A stretch of DNA of 64,000 nucleotides from Torreya grandis (Eukaryota > Streptophyta > Pinopsida > Cupressales > Taxaceae), in NCBI GenBank assembly GCA_037957365.1, contig JARHVA010004904.1, positions 124,001 through 188,000 of the forward strand, written 5' to 3'. This document shows, piece after piece, positions 12,124 through 24,369 of the stretch. The translations under genes were made by a program, and so were the position numbers. Within the stretch, counting starts at the first letter, position 1. Every line of letters starts with the position of its first letter. Under the pieces are notes generated by a model. The model had not been told where the DNA came from and searched no databases. It saw only the letters and a list, made by a program, of their open reading frames with translations.

Positions 12124-13259
12124 TGTTGGGATAAATAACAGAAGCACACAATTGATTACCAAGCAACTTAACATGTAGAAATTAACCAGAATACACAAGT
12201 AACTAGAATTCAGAAATAACACATGATATGAGAGACAATACACAATTTGTATTAAAACTCTTTCAGAAGGAAATACAACAAAGAAGGCTGCCACAGTTCT
12301 TCTTCCTTACACACCTCTAGGGCATAAACAATAAATCTTCCCTCAAAGCTCTCTCTCTTAGGTCCCAACACCCAACTCAAACACAGAGTTGGTGTTCACC
12401 TTACACCTATGCTCCACGCACTCCACAAGTGCTCCACGCACTCCACAAGTACACAAACATACTTCAAGTAGATCTCCCCTGAACCTACAACAACCTACAA
12501 CTCAATCTGATCTTACTTATGGAAGGATCTTCCTTGCCTTCCTCTTTGCTCTCTATGAGTACCCACTGTACTCCAAGTAGATCCCACCTGATTTTGCTCC
12601 CTATTGTGTTGCTATCCTATCTGATCTTGCACACTTACAAATCAATCTGGTTCTGCACACCTGTGAATCTTAACCTTGCACACACATACACCTGCAAATC
12701 AATGATCTTACTTACCATGTAGATCTCCTAAAGTAGCCATGCTCATCTGATGACCAAGATCATACATACGTGAAGAACCCTACTGATTCTCCAATCCAAC
12801 ACCCACACTTGGTACTGTGGCACTAGGAGGAACACACCATGCTCACCTCACACATAGAAGGAGCTTATATTATTGCTCTCTTACTCTTTAGCATGAGTTT
12901 ACAATACAACCAATGAGTCTCTTAAATAGATCTCATGTAAACAATAATTAGACACCTAATTACAATAATTAGATCCACAGCTTCTAGTATAATTTTGGCT
13001 CTTGACATGCAAACACTTGGTTCGTTAGCTAACTGCCCATAACATTCATAGTCCAAACCACACAGGTGACTGACATCGGTCCCTGTCTTCCTGGGGGGTG
13101 CCGACGCCGACTGACTTCTGACTAACATCAGTTGCCTTCTTGTCTGATCCTACTGACGTCGGTTGGCCTGACCGACACCGGTGTCTATGACACTTTGCAA
13201 CCCTTCACAACCTCCTTCCCTGCTTGCATTAGTGAAGCTTTTAGCTCCACAACCTAACA
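12124..13259 (-). repeat. Element B 3' LTR
   Basis: 1136 bp, beginning TGTTGGGATAAATAAC and ending ACAACCTAACA on the plus strand. It includes a perfect tandem duplication of a 20-bp unit at 12411-12430 and 12431-12450, also present with changes in the other LTR near 15523-15562. A cluster of ACCGACGTCGGT-like palindromes lies at 13069-13182. Confidence 0.93.
13069..13182. repeat. ACCGACGTCGGT-like palindromes in the 3' LTR of B
   Basis: ACTGACATCGGT 13069-13080, a GCCGACGCCGAC-type unit near 13100, ACTAACATCAGT 13121-13132, ACTGACGTCGGT 13152-13163 and ACCGACACCGGT 13171-13182. The homologous cluster in the 5' LTR is at 16182-16300. Confidence 0.8.
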
Positions 13260-13273
13260 ATCTCCCACTTGGA
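13260..13273 (-). other. Polypurine tract of element B
   Basis: On the minus strand CCAAGTGGGAGAT directly precedes the TGTTAGG start of the 3' LTR. This is the classic copia polypurine tract form. Confidence 0.85.
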
Positions 13274-15205
13274 GATAAATAGCTACACTGTACCTATACC
13301 TGTACCCTATCTAATCTATTTCCCGGCTTGTATCCCTCTTCAAGCTCAATCCTGAAGACAACCCACCACACAACCTGTGGTGCACCTCCTGTCATCTGAG
13401 TAACCTGCCACATCTAAACCTATAAACCCCTATAGTGAAGTCTTGACCTAGAATAACATGAATCCCTGCTACTGGTCCCTCTCACATCCCTGAGAACCCA
13501 CTTCCCTGAATTGGCTCCTAACTCTCTGACAACACCCACTGCTTGGGAAAACTCAGGCCTATACCAAACCTCATGTGATTTTGGACACTAAACTATCCAA
13601 CCCTTAGTGTGCTCCAGCTCTACATCTTGCATAATGAACCTCGCCAACACCTGATTCACATCAGCTCCCACTGGAGACAAAATCAACCTGTGATCTCCCA
13701 TGTCTCCCATGCCAAAGAATTTCGCTGCTCCAAATTCTTCATAGCAAACCATTGAACTAATCTTACCCTTAGCTCAACAAAACCCTGTATGTACAAACCA
13801 ACTAGCAAACATACCATCCACATATAGTAATAGGATAATGTCATGACCATCATCCCCCTGGTAAGACAAACCACAATAGTTACCCTAACGTTGACTAAAG
13901 TCATGTTTTGTCATCCACTTGTCAAAACCTGTACCACTATCCTGCAGCTTCCTCAAGACCATATGCCCTGGTCTTTCATCTCACATGTCTGTTCTCTCTA
14001 TTCTTCAACTAAGGTATCTATTCATCTCTATGCTTTCATACCTACTGGCAACTCTGCCAAATCTTTGCTTGGTTCTGCATCATAATCCTACCATGCTCCC
14101 ACTATTTCCTGGATCCTTCCTGCTTTGCAATCAACAACTAGTATAAAGAAGAGGAACAATGAATTTGAGTCTTACTTACCACCTTTAGTCCTCCACATGG
14201 GTGTTTGAGACTCCTTGACAACTTACTATCCACCCAAAATCTGTTACAGTGACCAACCTCAGTCACCACACAGTCTGCATCCAACCGACGTCGGTTCCAT
14301 GTGCCTATCCTGAATACCAACCCTATCGACGTTAGTGTTTCTTGCTGCTGATATCAGTCCTCTTAACTGACATCAATCTTACCTACTGTTGACGTCAATT
14401 TTACTACCGATGTCGGTACTTGTGAGTGATGTCTTTTTACCCATGAGCTCTTTTGAATCAATCCCATATCCAAACTGCCCTACTCAGAAGTATCCAGCCC
14501 CATCCACTGGTCTCTGTCTGCCATCTCCTCCATAAACACCAAGGATTTATAGTTCTTAATCCTATCAAATATATTAGTCTTCCACTTAAGAACATGCATC
14601 TCCTTCTTGCTCATGTGACCAAGCCTACAAAGCCACGTCTCTGCAACAGAAGAAGAATCAGTAATATAAACAAGTAGATAAAGAGTACCTATTTTCTTAC
14701 CACCAGCTAATTCAAGTGCATCCACTGTGAGAGTTCTTGTGCATCTCTCATCACCCAACTTTTTTGAAGAAATTAGCCACATCTCCAAACTTGGGACCTG
14801 CATGACCTCCATCAACACCCATGTGTTGGCCGCCTACAATTTTAGCTTCACTTCCCCTTTGCCAATAATCTGACAAGGCTCACCAACTCCTCTCCCTGGG
14901 GCTGCATGGAAAGAGGCAACAAAATCTATTATCCAAGATTCAACTTTATCCAAGAAACCTCCTAGAGCATCCTGTGCCACAACACCTGCAACATCTACAT
15001 CTTCAGTTCCTTCATGTTGATCTGCTACCAACCAACAATATTCTTTTACTTACTCTTTCTCTCCATAGGACCGTAAGTGATCATCTGTGCTTTTTAACTC
15101 CTCCATTCTTAGCTTACTTTCATCTACCATTGCTCTACTCCCACTCAGTCAAAAACCCCTGAGAGTGACGTATAACCAAACACAAAACCTGCTCCCTGCA
15201 ACTTG
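13274..15205 (-). pseudogene. Element B gag-pol remnants (copia), deleted and frameshifted
   Basis: Minus-strand fragments in copia order. About 15160-15040 gives a short Gag tail. About 15031-14834 gives the aspartic protease, with ESWIIDFVASFHAAPGRG where the family has an IDSGAS core, and IGKGEVKLKL after it. About 14818-14480 gives the GAG-pre-integrase with WLCRLGHMSKKEMHVL. About 13905-13680 gives an RT end with FAMKNLEQRN, and about 13560-13460 gives SQAVGVV and LRDVRGTS of the RT/RNase H junction. Most of Gag, the integrase and the RT catalytic core are missing. A palindrome cluster at 14284-14417 lies where the deleted part should be. The protease catalytic Asp is kept but the following Ser-Gly is lost. 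Confidence 0.8.
14284..14417. repeat. ACCGACGTCGGT palindrome cluster inside element B
   Basis: A perfect 12-bp palindrome ACCGACGTCGGT at 14284-14295, then TCGACGTTAGT at 14326-14336, GCTGATATCAGT 14347-14358, ACTGACATCAAT 14366-14377, GTTGACGTCAAT 14388-14399 and ACCGATGTCGGT 14406-14417. The last five are spaced 19-22 bp apart. The first gives the likely ancestral sequence. Confidence 0.85.
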
Positions 15206-15217
15206 GCTTTGATACCA
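15206..15217 (-). other. Primer binding site of element B
   Basis: On the minus strand TGGTATCAAAGC follows the end of the 5' LTR (ATCCCAACA). It matches the initiator-Met tRNA 3' end complement used by most copia elements, with one change. It is not a tRNA gene. Confidence 0.85.
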
Positions 15218-15219
15218 TG

Positions 15220-16371
15220 TGTTGGGATAAATAACGAAAGCACACAATTGATTACCAAGCCACTTCACATGCAAAAATTAACCAGAATACACAAGTAACT
15301 AGAATTTAGAAACAACACATGATATGAGAGACAATACACAACTTGTATTAAAACTCTTTCAGAAGGAAATACAACAAAGAAGGCTGCCACAGTTCTTCTT
15401 CCTTACACAGCTCTAGGGCTCCCACACCTCTATGGCATAAATAGTAAATCTTCCCTCAAAGCTCTCTCTCTTAGGTCCCAACACCCAACTCAAACATAGA
15501 GTTGGTGTTCACCTTACACCTGTGCTCCATGCACTCCATAAGTGCTCCACACACTCCACAAGTACACAAACTTACTTCAAGTAGATCTCCCCTAAACCTG
15601 CAACAACCTGCAACTCAATCTGATCTTACTTATGGAAGGATCTTCCTTGCCTTCCTCTTTGCTCTCTATGAGTACCCACTGTACTCTAAGTAGATCCCAC
15701 CTGATTTTGCTCCTTGTTGTGTTGCTGTCCTATCTAATCTTGCACACCTATAAATCAATCTAGTTTTGCACACTTGTGAACCTTGACCTTGCACACACAT
15801 AGACCTACAAATCAATGATCTTACTTACCATGTAGGTCTCCTAAAGTAGCCATGCTCACCTGATGACCAAGATCATACATATGTGAAGAACCCTGCTAAG
15901 TCTCCAATCCAGCACCCACACTTGGTACTGTGGCACTAGGAAGAACACACCATGCTCACCTCACACATAGAAGAAGCTTATATTATTGCTCTCTTACTCT
16001 CTAGCACAAGTTTACAATACAACCAATGAGTCTCTTAAATAGATCTCATGCAAACAATAATTAGACACCTAATTACAATAATTAGATCTGCAGCTTCTAG
16101 TCTAAATTTGGCTCTTGACATGCAAACACTTGGTTCATTAGCTAACTACCCGTAACATTCATAGTCCAAACCACACAGGTGACCGCGTCGGTCCCTGTCT
16201 GCCTGGGGGGTGCCGATGCTGGCTGACTTCTGACCGACGTCGATTGCCTTCTTGTCTGATCTTGCTGACGTCGGTTGGCCTGACCAACGCCGGCGTCTGT
16301 GACACTCCATAACCCTTTGAAACCTACTTCCCTGCTAGCATCAGTGAAGCTTTTAGCTCCATAACCTAACA
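15220..16371 (-). repeat. Element B 5' LTR
   Basis: 1152 bp, matching 12124-13259, with a short extra stretch near 15418-15432. It carries the palindrome cluster at 16182-16300 (units such as ACCGACGTCGAT and GCTGACGTCGGT). Confidence 0.93.
16182..16300. repeat. ACCGACGTCGGT-like palindromes in the 5' LTR of B
   Basis: Four or five units, including ACCGACGTCGAT near 16232 and GCTGACGTCGGT near 16264. They correspond one to one with those at 13069-13182 but with different point changes, so each LTR has decayed on its own. Confidence 0.8.
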
Positions 16372-16376
16372 CAAGA

Positions 16377-16678
16377 GTCCTAGAACATACCTTATTTGAG
16401 CCTAGCTTTTGATGTTGTATTTGGCCAAAAGATATAGCAACTTTTAAATTCCTAGATTAGACTGATTTGAAACACATTAACCTTAGAGTTTTAGCATTTT
16501 GATTTTTGGCCAATTTACTTACTTATCTTTATATGAACAGTGAAACATTAGATATTTTAGGCTAGCTTATTTCCTCACAAATATTTGAATAAACCTTTTG
16601 ATCCTTTTGACAAATCTAGACCAAGTTGAAGGCATCATTTGTTTTAGATTTTGTCCTTTTTAGAGTTTGTAGAACTCT
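16377..16678 (+). other. Element A 5' leader, second part
   Basis: The leader resumes after element B (the CAAGA copy is at 16372-16376). There is no coding sequence. It ends at the first Met of the gag frame. Confidence 0.6.
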
Positions 16679-19600
16679 TTGACCTTTTATCACAAAACAT
16701 TGATTCTAGATCCCAACATGTATTCCTACACTCATAGTGGACTCATGTACAATCTAGGGATTAGTAATGTAGTTGTGCAAGAAGAAATGCTGCAAAACCC
16801 CTATGCAGATAACATTACTTATGAGATGGATTCTTATCCCTCTTATAATACTCAATTAGGGGCACAAAGACAAGATCCATTGGATAACTATTCGGTTAAC
16901 ACACTAACTTAAAAATAATAGGACCAAGAACAAACCATGCAATACTTAGCTACAATACCCATGGTGGATGACCCGATACTTCAATAGACATATTCTACTA
17001 ATTCAACTTCCACGTATGATCCATTTTTGTTTGAGCAACATTTGTTAGAGAATAAAGACAAGATTTTGGTTAGGGCCATAGAAGTAGGGGCTAAGTTTCT
17101 AGTAGACTTCCCCCATGAAAATTTACCAAGTATAGTAAAAGTGCCCCAAAATATCATTTACGATCAATAGGCTTCTTCTAGCAATCCTATGGCTCTAGTC
17201 CAAACAATGTACCAAGACCCCAATATATCTAATCGAGGCAAAAATATCATGGAAGATCACTTTAACCAAATGAAAAAAACACACCAAACCTACCTAAATT
17301 TAGCACATGATTTCAATCAGATGAACATGGTGAGTAAGCCCCTCATTGACCTAGTACCTTCAATAGGAGTGTTGATAGAACTAAATAGATAAGAGAATCC
17401 AAGTTCTGACCCATTTGTATAAAATGATTTGATAGATAACTTGATACATATGCCAGTTATTAAAGAAGTGTCTTCAGATTCTATATTGAATAGTGAGCCA
17501 AACATATTAGATAATGTGCAAACAATGTCCAATCTTGATCAAAGTGGTAATAACACACAAACAACTAGCCAATAACATGTGCCTATAGTTAATCCCATGA
17601 GTAGATCATCATACCAAGGAATAGGAGTTTCTGTACCCCAACCTCAACCAACCACTTCCTCAAGTGTATAACCTATAAGATTAGATAATCAAATAATGGC
17701 TAATGTTATTCCTCAATGATAGAATGTGATGAATCCTACTCCCCTCAACAAGTAGTGAGTGGTATTCCACAAAAATAGACACAATTTAGTGTATCAATGC
17801 AATAGAGGATGAATACATTGCCACCTCAATTAGGGGAAACTAATGTACCACCTCACCAAGTAATGATGAACATACCTCTTCAGTCATAGACTAATATGCC
17901 AATTTAAAAATACGTAATGACTAATCAACAACATGAAAATATTAGTTAGTGATAGATGTCAAATCTATAACATGTTTTTACTTCTTCATAGGGATTCATG
18001 CAACACAGAGGTACCAATGTTTCTCAAGTACCTATTAGACAACCATTGGTTCAAAAAGTGTCACAAATTTAGAGATAGGGTCTTGGTCCACAAGTTCATA
18101 CTTAAAAACAAAATTTGATTAGTCAGTAGCATACCCCTTTTCAACCATAGTAATCACAATATAGTTACATCCTTTCATCCCAAACACAAAATCCTCCAAG
18201 TTAAACCTTTATCGTCAACCCAAACTAGAATAACATGTAACAAAATATGCAATTTCAAGTACATCCCAATCCATGTATGTGTATTCCTGGTCCATTCCCT
18301 AACCAATCCAATGTACACCAACATGTGTCTCCATCATACCCTAGTCAAAGTGTCCCACTTGTAACCTCCTAACCATTTACCCAAACCAATATTCTCCCTC
18401 AAACCAATATCCATTCTAGTTTCCTATCCCAAGAATTGCAACAGATGAAGGATGTGATTACTACCATTCAAGCAAAGAAGTAGACTAAGAAGTTCTAATT
18501 AGATGACGTGTGTTCCTATCCATTCAACATGGAGTATTTGTAGATACCATTTCCTCAAGGATACAAACCACCCAAATTTGATAAGTACAAAGGGAAAGAT
18601 GACCCTAAGGCCCATTTAACTAAATTCTTTATCACATGTCAACCAATGGCATATAGTGACATATACCTTTTGATGTTGTTTCAAAGGAGCTTGGCTGGAC
18701 AAGCTATGGAGTGGTTTTTAAAGTTACCCAAAAATTTAGTAATAAACTTTGATGATCTTTTTGATAAATCTGTGTATCACTTTTCCTATAATCTCAAGCA
18801 TGAGATTTCATAAGTGGAATTGACACAAGTAAAGCAAAAAGATGAGGAGAGTTTTGAAAGTTATTTATAGTGATGGAGAGCTCTTATAAGCCATTTCATC
18901 CATATTTTAATAGATAAATAATTAGCTAATATGTTTACTAAAAATTTACATAGTGAGATAGCCTATCATCTGGAACTACAATGTGCACATACATTCAAAG
19001 AGATCATTTATAAAAGTTTAATGATTGAGTGAGCACTCATCAATAAAAGAGTCATCAAAATTAATTCTACCAATCAAAGAAATATCCAAAAATAAAATCT
19101 TAATCAAGTGCAAGCATCGCAACCGACACATGCCAATAATCAAGAAAGATTGAAGCAATTCAACCAAAATAGGAATGTTGTGGGAAATGGAGTAAGTAAA
19201 TCCTGTCATGTGAAAATTGTGGAAACCTTATTCACACCACCTTTCTAACTTAATCATATACAACAACCTCCCTAACTGATGCCACAAGCACGAAAACCAA
19301 AACCTACACAACAAATACAACAAACTTTACCATTACAAACCCCTCCTCCTATGAGAACTGTGCCTACACGTCATGTCTTTAGTGATCTAGGAGAAATGAT
19401 TAAATATATATTTAAAAATCTTGCCACCACTAATCTGATTAGTTGGCCTATACCAAAGCATTATCTACAAGGCATTCCTTACCTTGATTGGTACTGTGAA
19501 AATTAATTTTGTGACTATCATTAGGTCCATGGGCATAATCTATGTAGATGTGTCCAAATCAAGCATTTAATTGAAAATATGTTGGAGAATAGGGAGATAA

Positions 19601-19693
19601 AATTGGTTAATGGTGCTTCCACTTCCAATAAAACTCTTGGGATATATCAAAACCCCTTTCCCTAACATAATAATCAACAATAATAGAACAATC

Positions 19694-19753
<60 letters not shown>

Positions 19754-19910
19754 TATGGCCAGTGTAACAATAAAATCAATAGTATCAGAATCAAAGGCTG
19801 AACCAGTAGAATCAACAAAATTAGTAGTAGAATCCACAAGGATAAAACAATGGAAAAAACCAAGGTCAAAATGGTAATAACTAACAAACCTACCATGTAG
19901 TTTCACATGA
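16679..19910 (+). pseudogene. Element A gag
   Basis: Gag is the nucleocapsid-forming structural protein. The frame starts MTFYHKTLILDPN. A long Gln/Asn/Pro-rich N-terminal part follows. The capsid (retrotransposon gag) domain lies at about 18540-19020 (FPQGYKPPKFDKYKGKDDPK, later AGQAMEWFLKLP). A zinc knuckle sits at 19507-19560 with the spacing CxYHx4GHxxC (FCDYH, then GHNLCRC). After it comes a run of about 20 Asn codons from an AAT microsatellite (19694-19754). At least ten in-frame stops and a few frameshifts break it. Many stops are TAG where Gln is expected, for example the TAG after CDYH in the knuckle. Domain calls are firm. The start is the first in-frame Met I can follow. Confidence 0.8.
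19694..19754. repeat. (AAT)n microsatellite within gag
   Basis: About 20 uninterrupted AAT units. In the gag frame they encode poly-Asn between the zinc knuckle and the protease. Confidence 0.97.
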
Positions 19911-20479
19911 CTACAATAGGGTTGTAGGTCATATTGTAGGGGGTAGAATTAATACCATCTCCATTACTCCTAGAATAAGTACTAATCAACCTAGACCATT
20001 GCTAAACAATAATATTTATCCAAATCACATGGATAATCTTTCTTTAAACTAGGAGTGTATATAGGTAAACCAACAAACTTAGACTTCCCCTTTTGGATCT
20101 TATAGTGACAACTCATCCTTGCCATGTGACCACATACAAGTGCACTGAAAACCAAGACTTATCCTATCTTGTCCCACACCATTCCCAGTATTGGTTAGAA
20201 ATAATGGTCTAGTATCTAATCTCAATTTTGAAATCAAAATTTAGAGGCCAAATATTATTATCCCATGCCCATAGCCATCTTCCACTTTACCTGTCATCTA
20301 ACCAACTGTTCAGCCTCAGAATAAACCATTCACTACTGACCAAGACAAGAAGTTTGATATTATGGACCAATTACAAAAGACACCAACACAAATTTATATT
20401 TTGGATTTTTTGTGAATGACAATAATCCATAAAAACATACTGAATGAGTTTTTGACCCAATCCACTATTGCTAGTGACA

Positions 20480-20965
20480 TATACCTTAATAACTTTCAAG
20501 CTCTAGTTAGACACCTAGCTCCAACCTAACAAATCACATTCAACCAAAGTGATATGTCTTCCCTTGGATCACTCCATAATAACTTGTTGTACATAGAGGT
20601 TTGTATCAGATGGCAAAAAGTGAAACATGTCCTTATCAACAATGGATCTAGCCTCAACATAGTGTCTGTCAAGCTCATCAAGCTTCTTAGGTACACAATG
20701 ATAGATCTCCAGCCAAAAATAATAACTATTAAAGCCTATGATAATAATGAAAGAGAGTCATAAGGCATCATTAGGTTGCCATTTATTATTGGGCCTTTAA
20801 CCCAAGATACACTTTGCATTATACTAGATCTTGAGTTATCATTAGACATACTTCTAGGTAGGCCTTAGTCACATGAGATTCATGCAGTCCCATCAACACT
20901 ACACCAATGTATCAAGTTTTCCCATTTAGGGATGGAAGTGAATATTTTGGGAGATTTACACCCAT
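20480..20965 (+). pseudogene. Element A aspartic protease
   Basis: The protease that would cut the Gag-Pol precursor. The active-site strand reads VLINNGSSLNIV at about 20628-20665; Tat proteases have LIDxGSS here, so the catalytic Asp is now Asn (a G to A change). The flap and C-terminal motif LDILLGRP, then AVPSTLHQCIKF near 20890-20920, is typical of this protease family. Stops interrupt it (for example TAG after LLGRP). It sits between gag and RT. Confidence 0.8.
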
Positions 20966-22293
20966 TTGAACACTACAAGCATCTTGAGGCTAAATTTCAA
21001 AGCTATAATTATTAGTATAGTATGAATCCCAGTTCCAAGTAGGATAAAGGAAAAACTATATTTATTGATCCTTCACTAGATAATTGTATAGATCATAATA
21101 CCTTGGATTCCCTTTCCCACATGCCACCTCCTGAAGCTTCTAATCATTTCACCATTTTAGATAATGGACAGGGAGAGTATGTGACTCATGATACATTTCA
21201 TAATGCTAATCTTCCTTAGAATCCAAAAACCTTTGGGTGACCTAAGGTCATCCCACATATGCATTGACAATGGAAGAATAAAGATGAGGGACCTATCACA
21301 TTTATACCAATATCTGGCTTAGGACTTGACCCTCTTGAAGGGAATGAATCATGGTTATACAATGATGACCAAGCTGATTGTTAGAAAAATGCAAAGTATC
21401 CTATTCCTAATAAGATCATGGAACATCACAATTATGAAGGAAGAGGCCTCAAACTAAATCAACAAGGAACCATTGAGCTGATTTCCATGACTAAATATGA
21501 AAGACCTTATGGACTTGGATTTAAACCACTTGGGGGTGACCCCACTATTTCATTCAAACTCCATCACCAGTGACTAGTGATGATGACGTCGATAGTGAAG
21601 TAGAGTCTGATCATATCCTTACCTTTGATAACCTAGTTGAAACTAACTTGTTTGATAACAATGCCATTTTTACCCTTACCCAATCCATTGCCATTATATT
21701 ATCCCCAATTGATAGATTGAGGCAAACAAGAATCCAGTCTGTCGATTGATGATTTCTAATATGATGAGGCATTATGTTATTTCTTAAGCCTTAGAGATAA
21801 GGTTTTGTTGGGAGATCACAAATTAGGATTCTCAATCACATTGGATCTTGTTACCTATTTTGGAGAGTGAGTGAACACCCTTAGCTAAAAACAAGAAAGT
21901 AAAATATTGATGTTTCAAAGTGAAAACCTCTTTTAGGCACTTTATAACTAGGGAAAAAGTAAAGATAAAGGATAGTCTAGTGGTGAAAACCTATTTCAGG
22001 CATCATTAGATGGGGGTGTTCATCCTTCTTCAAATTTAGACTAGGAAACCACTAACGATAAACTTGCCTACAGATCTGAGTTCAATTTTGAGAAACAAGT
22101 ATTTGATCAAATTCTCCAAGAATTTTTGACTATTTTTGTTGCATGGCTAAATCTCCCATTAGGAGACTCAGATTCATCATTCCTAGAAGAAGTTGAAGAG
22201 CAAGTCCTAACAGAGGACCCTGAGATAGTCTAACAGTTCAAGTCACTACCTACTATCCTAGAAGATGGTTCAACCCTCCTAGTTGAAGATATA
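20966..22293 (+). other. Element A protease-RT linker region
   Basis: About 1.3 kb of decayed coding sequence between protease and RT. The phrase ERPYGLGFKPLGGD (about 21500-21540) resembles the glycine-rich linker patch of Tat Pol proteins and has a counterpart in element D (SLGIYKPWGD). There is no separate domain that I recognise. Stops are frequent. Confidence 0.5.
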
Positions 22294-23364
22294 ATGGAAT
22301 TAAATATTAGGACTCCATCAAACCTAAAATGGATAAAATTAGGAGCATCTCTCACTAAGGAGGAACACAACATCTTTGTAGCTCTATTGAAAGAGTTTGT
22401 GGATATATTTGTATGGGCCTATTCTAACATGCCAAGATTAGACCCCACCTTAGTTCTACACCACCTTATGCTTAATCCTAATGCCAAACTGGTAAAACAA
22501 AATTTACATAAGATGCATCCTCACATTGCTATATTAGTAAAGAAAGAGTTGGAAAAACTCTTAGAATCAGGATGTATCTGATCCATTAACTACTCAGAAT
22601 GGATCTCTAATGTAGTATCTGTTAGCAAAAAGCTTGAAGGAATCATAATTTGTACTAATTTTAGAGAGATCAACAAATATTATCCTAAAGATGATTTTAC
22701 ATTGCCTAATATTGACATGATCATTGACTCCATGGTAGGCTATGAAATTCTTTCACTCATGGATGGATTTTGAAGATACAATCAGATCAGAATAACACTA
22801 GAAGATCAACATAATACATCACTTACCACTTCATGGGAAACATTGTGTTATTAGGTGATGCCATTTGGCCTTAAGAATATAGGAGTTACATATCAAATAG
22901 CCATGACTATCATATTCTATGATATGATGCATGATATTATCGAAGACTCTATCAATGACATACTAGGAAAATCCAAGATCATGACTGACCATTTAGCCAT
23001 CCTACATAGGATATTTGAAAGACTATGAGAATACAAAGTCAAACTAAATCCAAAAAAATGTGTGTTTAGTGTAACTTTAGGAAAATTACTTGGCTTTATC
23101 ATGTCTCGTATAGGTATTGAAGTCAATCTAGCTAAAGTCTATGCTATAGCTGAGATGCCACCACCAACCAATTTGAAGCAACTCCATAGTTTGCAAGTTA
23201 AGATCAAATCCATCTAACACTTCATCTCTTAGTTAGAAAATAAGTGCCATCTATTTACACATATTTTTAAGAAAGGATTTGCATTTCACTGGGATGATCA
23301 TTACCAAATAGCTTTTTAACAACTCAAGGACTATCTTGTTAATCTGCCTATTTTATTACTACCT
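22294..23364 (+). pseudogene. Element A reverse transcriptase
   Basis: RNA-directed DNA polymerase of the element. The N-terminal part reads VDIFVWAYSNMPRLDP and VKQNLHKMHP. Then come FREINKYYPKDDFTLPNID, LMDGF and MPFGLKNIGVTYQ in canonical order. The catalytic YVDD box should follow but reads SIND (near 22950-22960), so the enzyme is dead even without the several stop codons. The thumb region KLNPKKCVFSVTLGKLLGF is clear at about 23040-23100. Confidence 0.9.
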
Positions 23365-23727
23365 ATGCTAGGAAAGCCATTTTTGTTATACTTATTAGCT
23401 ACCAATCATGCTCTAGGTGCAATCTTGCCTCAACATGATGACAATGGAAAGGAACATGATGTTTACTACCTAAGCCGTACCTTGGTTACATATGAACATA
23501 ACTATGCACCTATTGAAAAAGCTTGTCTAGCTATGGTTTTCACAGCTCAAAAACTACGTCATTACATGTTGAATAATAAAACCATGGTCATTTCAAAAGT
23601 AGATCCACTCAAGTATCTACTATCTAAAATAACTTTGCAAGGTAGAATGGCTAAATGGATCATACTTCTTAATGAGTTTGACATAGAGTATATTAATAAA
23701 AAACAATCAAAGGACAAGTTTTTATAG
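23365..23727 (+). pseudogene. Element A first RNase H (retroviral-type)
   Basis: Removes RNA from the RNA/DNA hybrid. This is the longest uninterrupted pol segment (120 codons): LLATNHALGAILPQHDDNGK, then DVYYLSRTL and YAPIEKACLAMVFTAQKLRHY, and the connection with WIILLNEFDIEY. It ends at a stop after KDKFL. The spacing matches the RT-linked RNase H of Ty3/gypsy elements. Confidence 0.85.
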
Positions 23728-23829
23728 ATCAACTTGTTGAAGCACCCCTCATGGACACACAATCACTCAAGTTTCCATTTCTTGATGAATCCATAATGAC
23801 CATTATTGATACACCCCTTAAGGAGCAAC

Positions 23830-24200
23830 CCTAGAAGCTATATTTTGATGGTTCATTCACTGTGCATGGATTGAGGGCAGGCCTATTATTTCTTACACCA
23901 TAGGGGGATCTAATCCCTAAATCATTTAGAATAAAATTTCCTTATATAAACAACATGGTCAAGTATGAAGCACTTGTTGTAGGACTTTGATAAGTAGTGC
24001 ATTGGAATATATCTCATCTTCAATTTTATAGTGATTCTCAATTAATCATCAATCAGGCCACAGATCATTTTTAAACCAAAGATGACAAGCTAGTTCCATA
24101 TAAAGCCATTGTTGACACTCTTAAAAATAAAATTGCCAACATTCAGTTTGAGCCTATACCGAGGGCTAGTAACTGAACTATAGATGCCATGGCTACTATT
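23830..24200 (+). pseudogene. Element A second RNase H (archaeal-type), Tat-lineage hallmark
   Basis: An additional RNase H between the first RNase H and the integrase. LYFDGSF at the start, NNMVKYEALVVGL, FYSDSQLIINQ and TIDAMATIGSL give the four acidic positions, all still present. Dual RNase H is established for the Tat group of plant gypsy elements, and this places A there. Stops (TAG, TGA, TAA) interrupt it. Confidence 0.85.
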
Positions 24201-24369
24201 GGCTCTCTGATTCAACAAATAGATAAAGATAAAGAGCATCAGTTCCTCATTAAGAAATTGTCAGTACTAGCTCATGAACCTTTAATCATTACCATGATTT
24301 ATGATATTATTGGTCCTAATTCTATCTGGTACTCAGACCTTTACAACTACCTTCATGACCAAGTTTTGC

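Larger units (their letters stand above)
12124..16371 (-). mobile_element. Element B, internally deleted Ty1/copia retrotransposon
   Basis: A minus-strand copia element of 4248 bp with LTRs of 1136 bp (12124-13259) and 1152 bp (15220-16371), flanked by CAAGA. On the minus strand the LTR runs TGTTAGG...ATCCCAACA. The internal part is only about 1.96 kb and keeps scraps of protease, GAG-pre-integrase, RT and RNase H, so it is a non-autonomous deletion derivative. Its LTRs differ less (about 6% over the first 180 bp) than those of A and keep more CG, as expected for the innermost and youngest insertion. Confidence 0.93.

Noticed and set aside
15206..15217. TGGTATCAAAGC and the similar site at 62428-62439 as parts of tRNA genes
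   Set aside because: Only 12 bases match and there is no cloverleaf. Both lie exactly at the LTR edge, so they are primer binding sites.
19607..19906. A minus-strand 99-codon frame with a long poly-Ile run
   Set aside because: It is the antisense reading of the (AAT)n microsatellite inside the gag of A. No domain, no start context.
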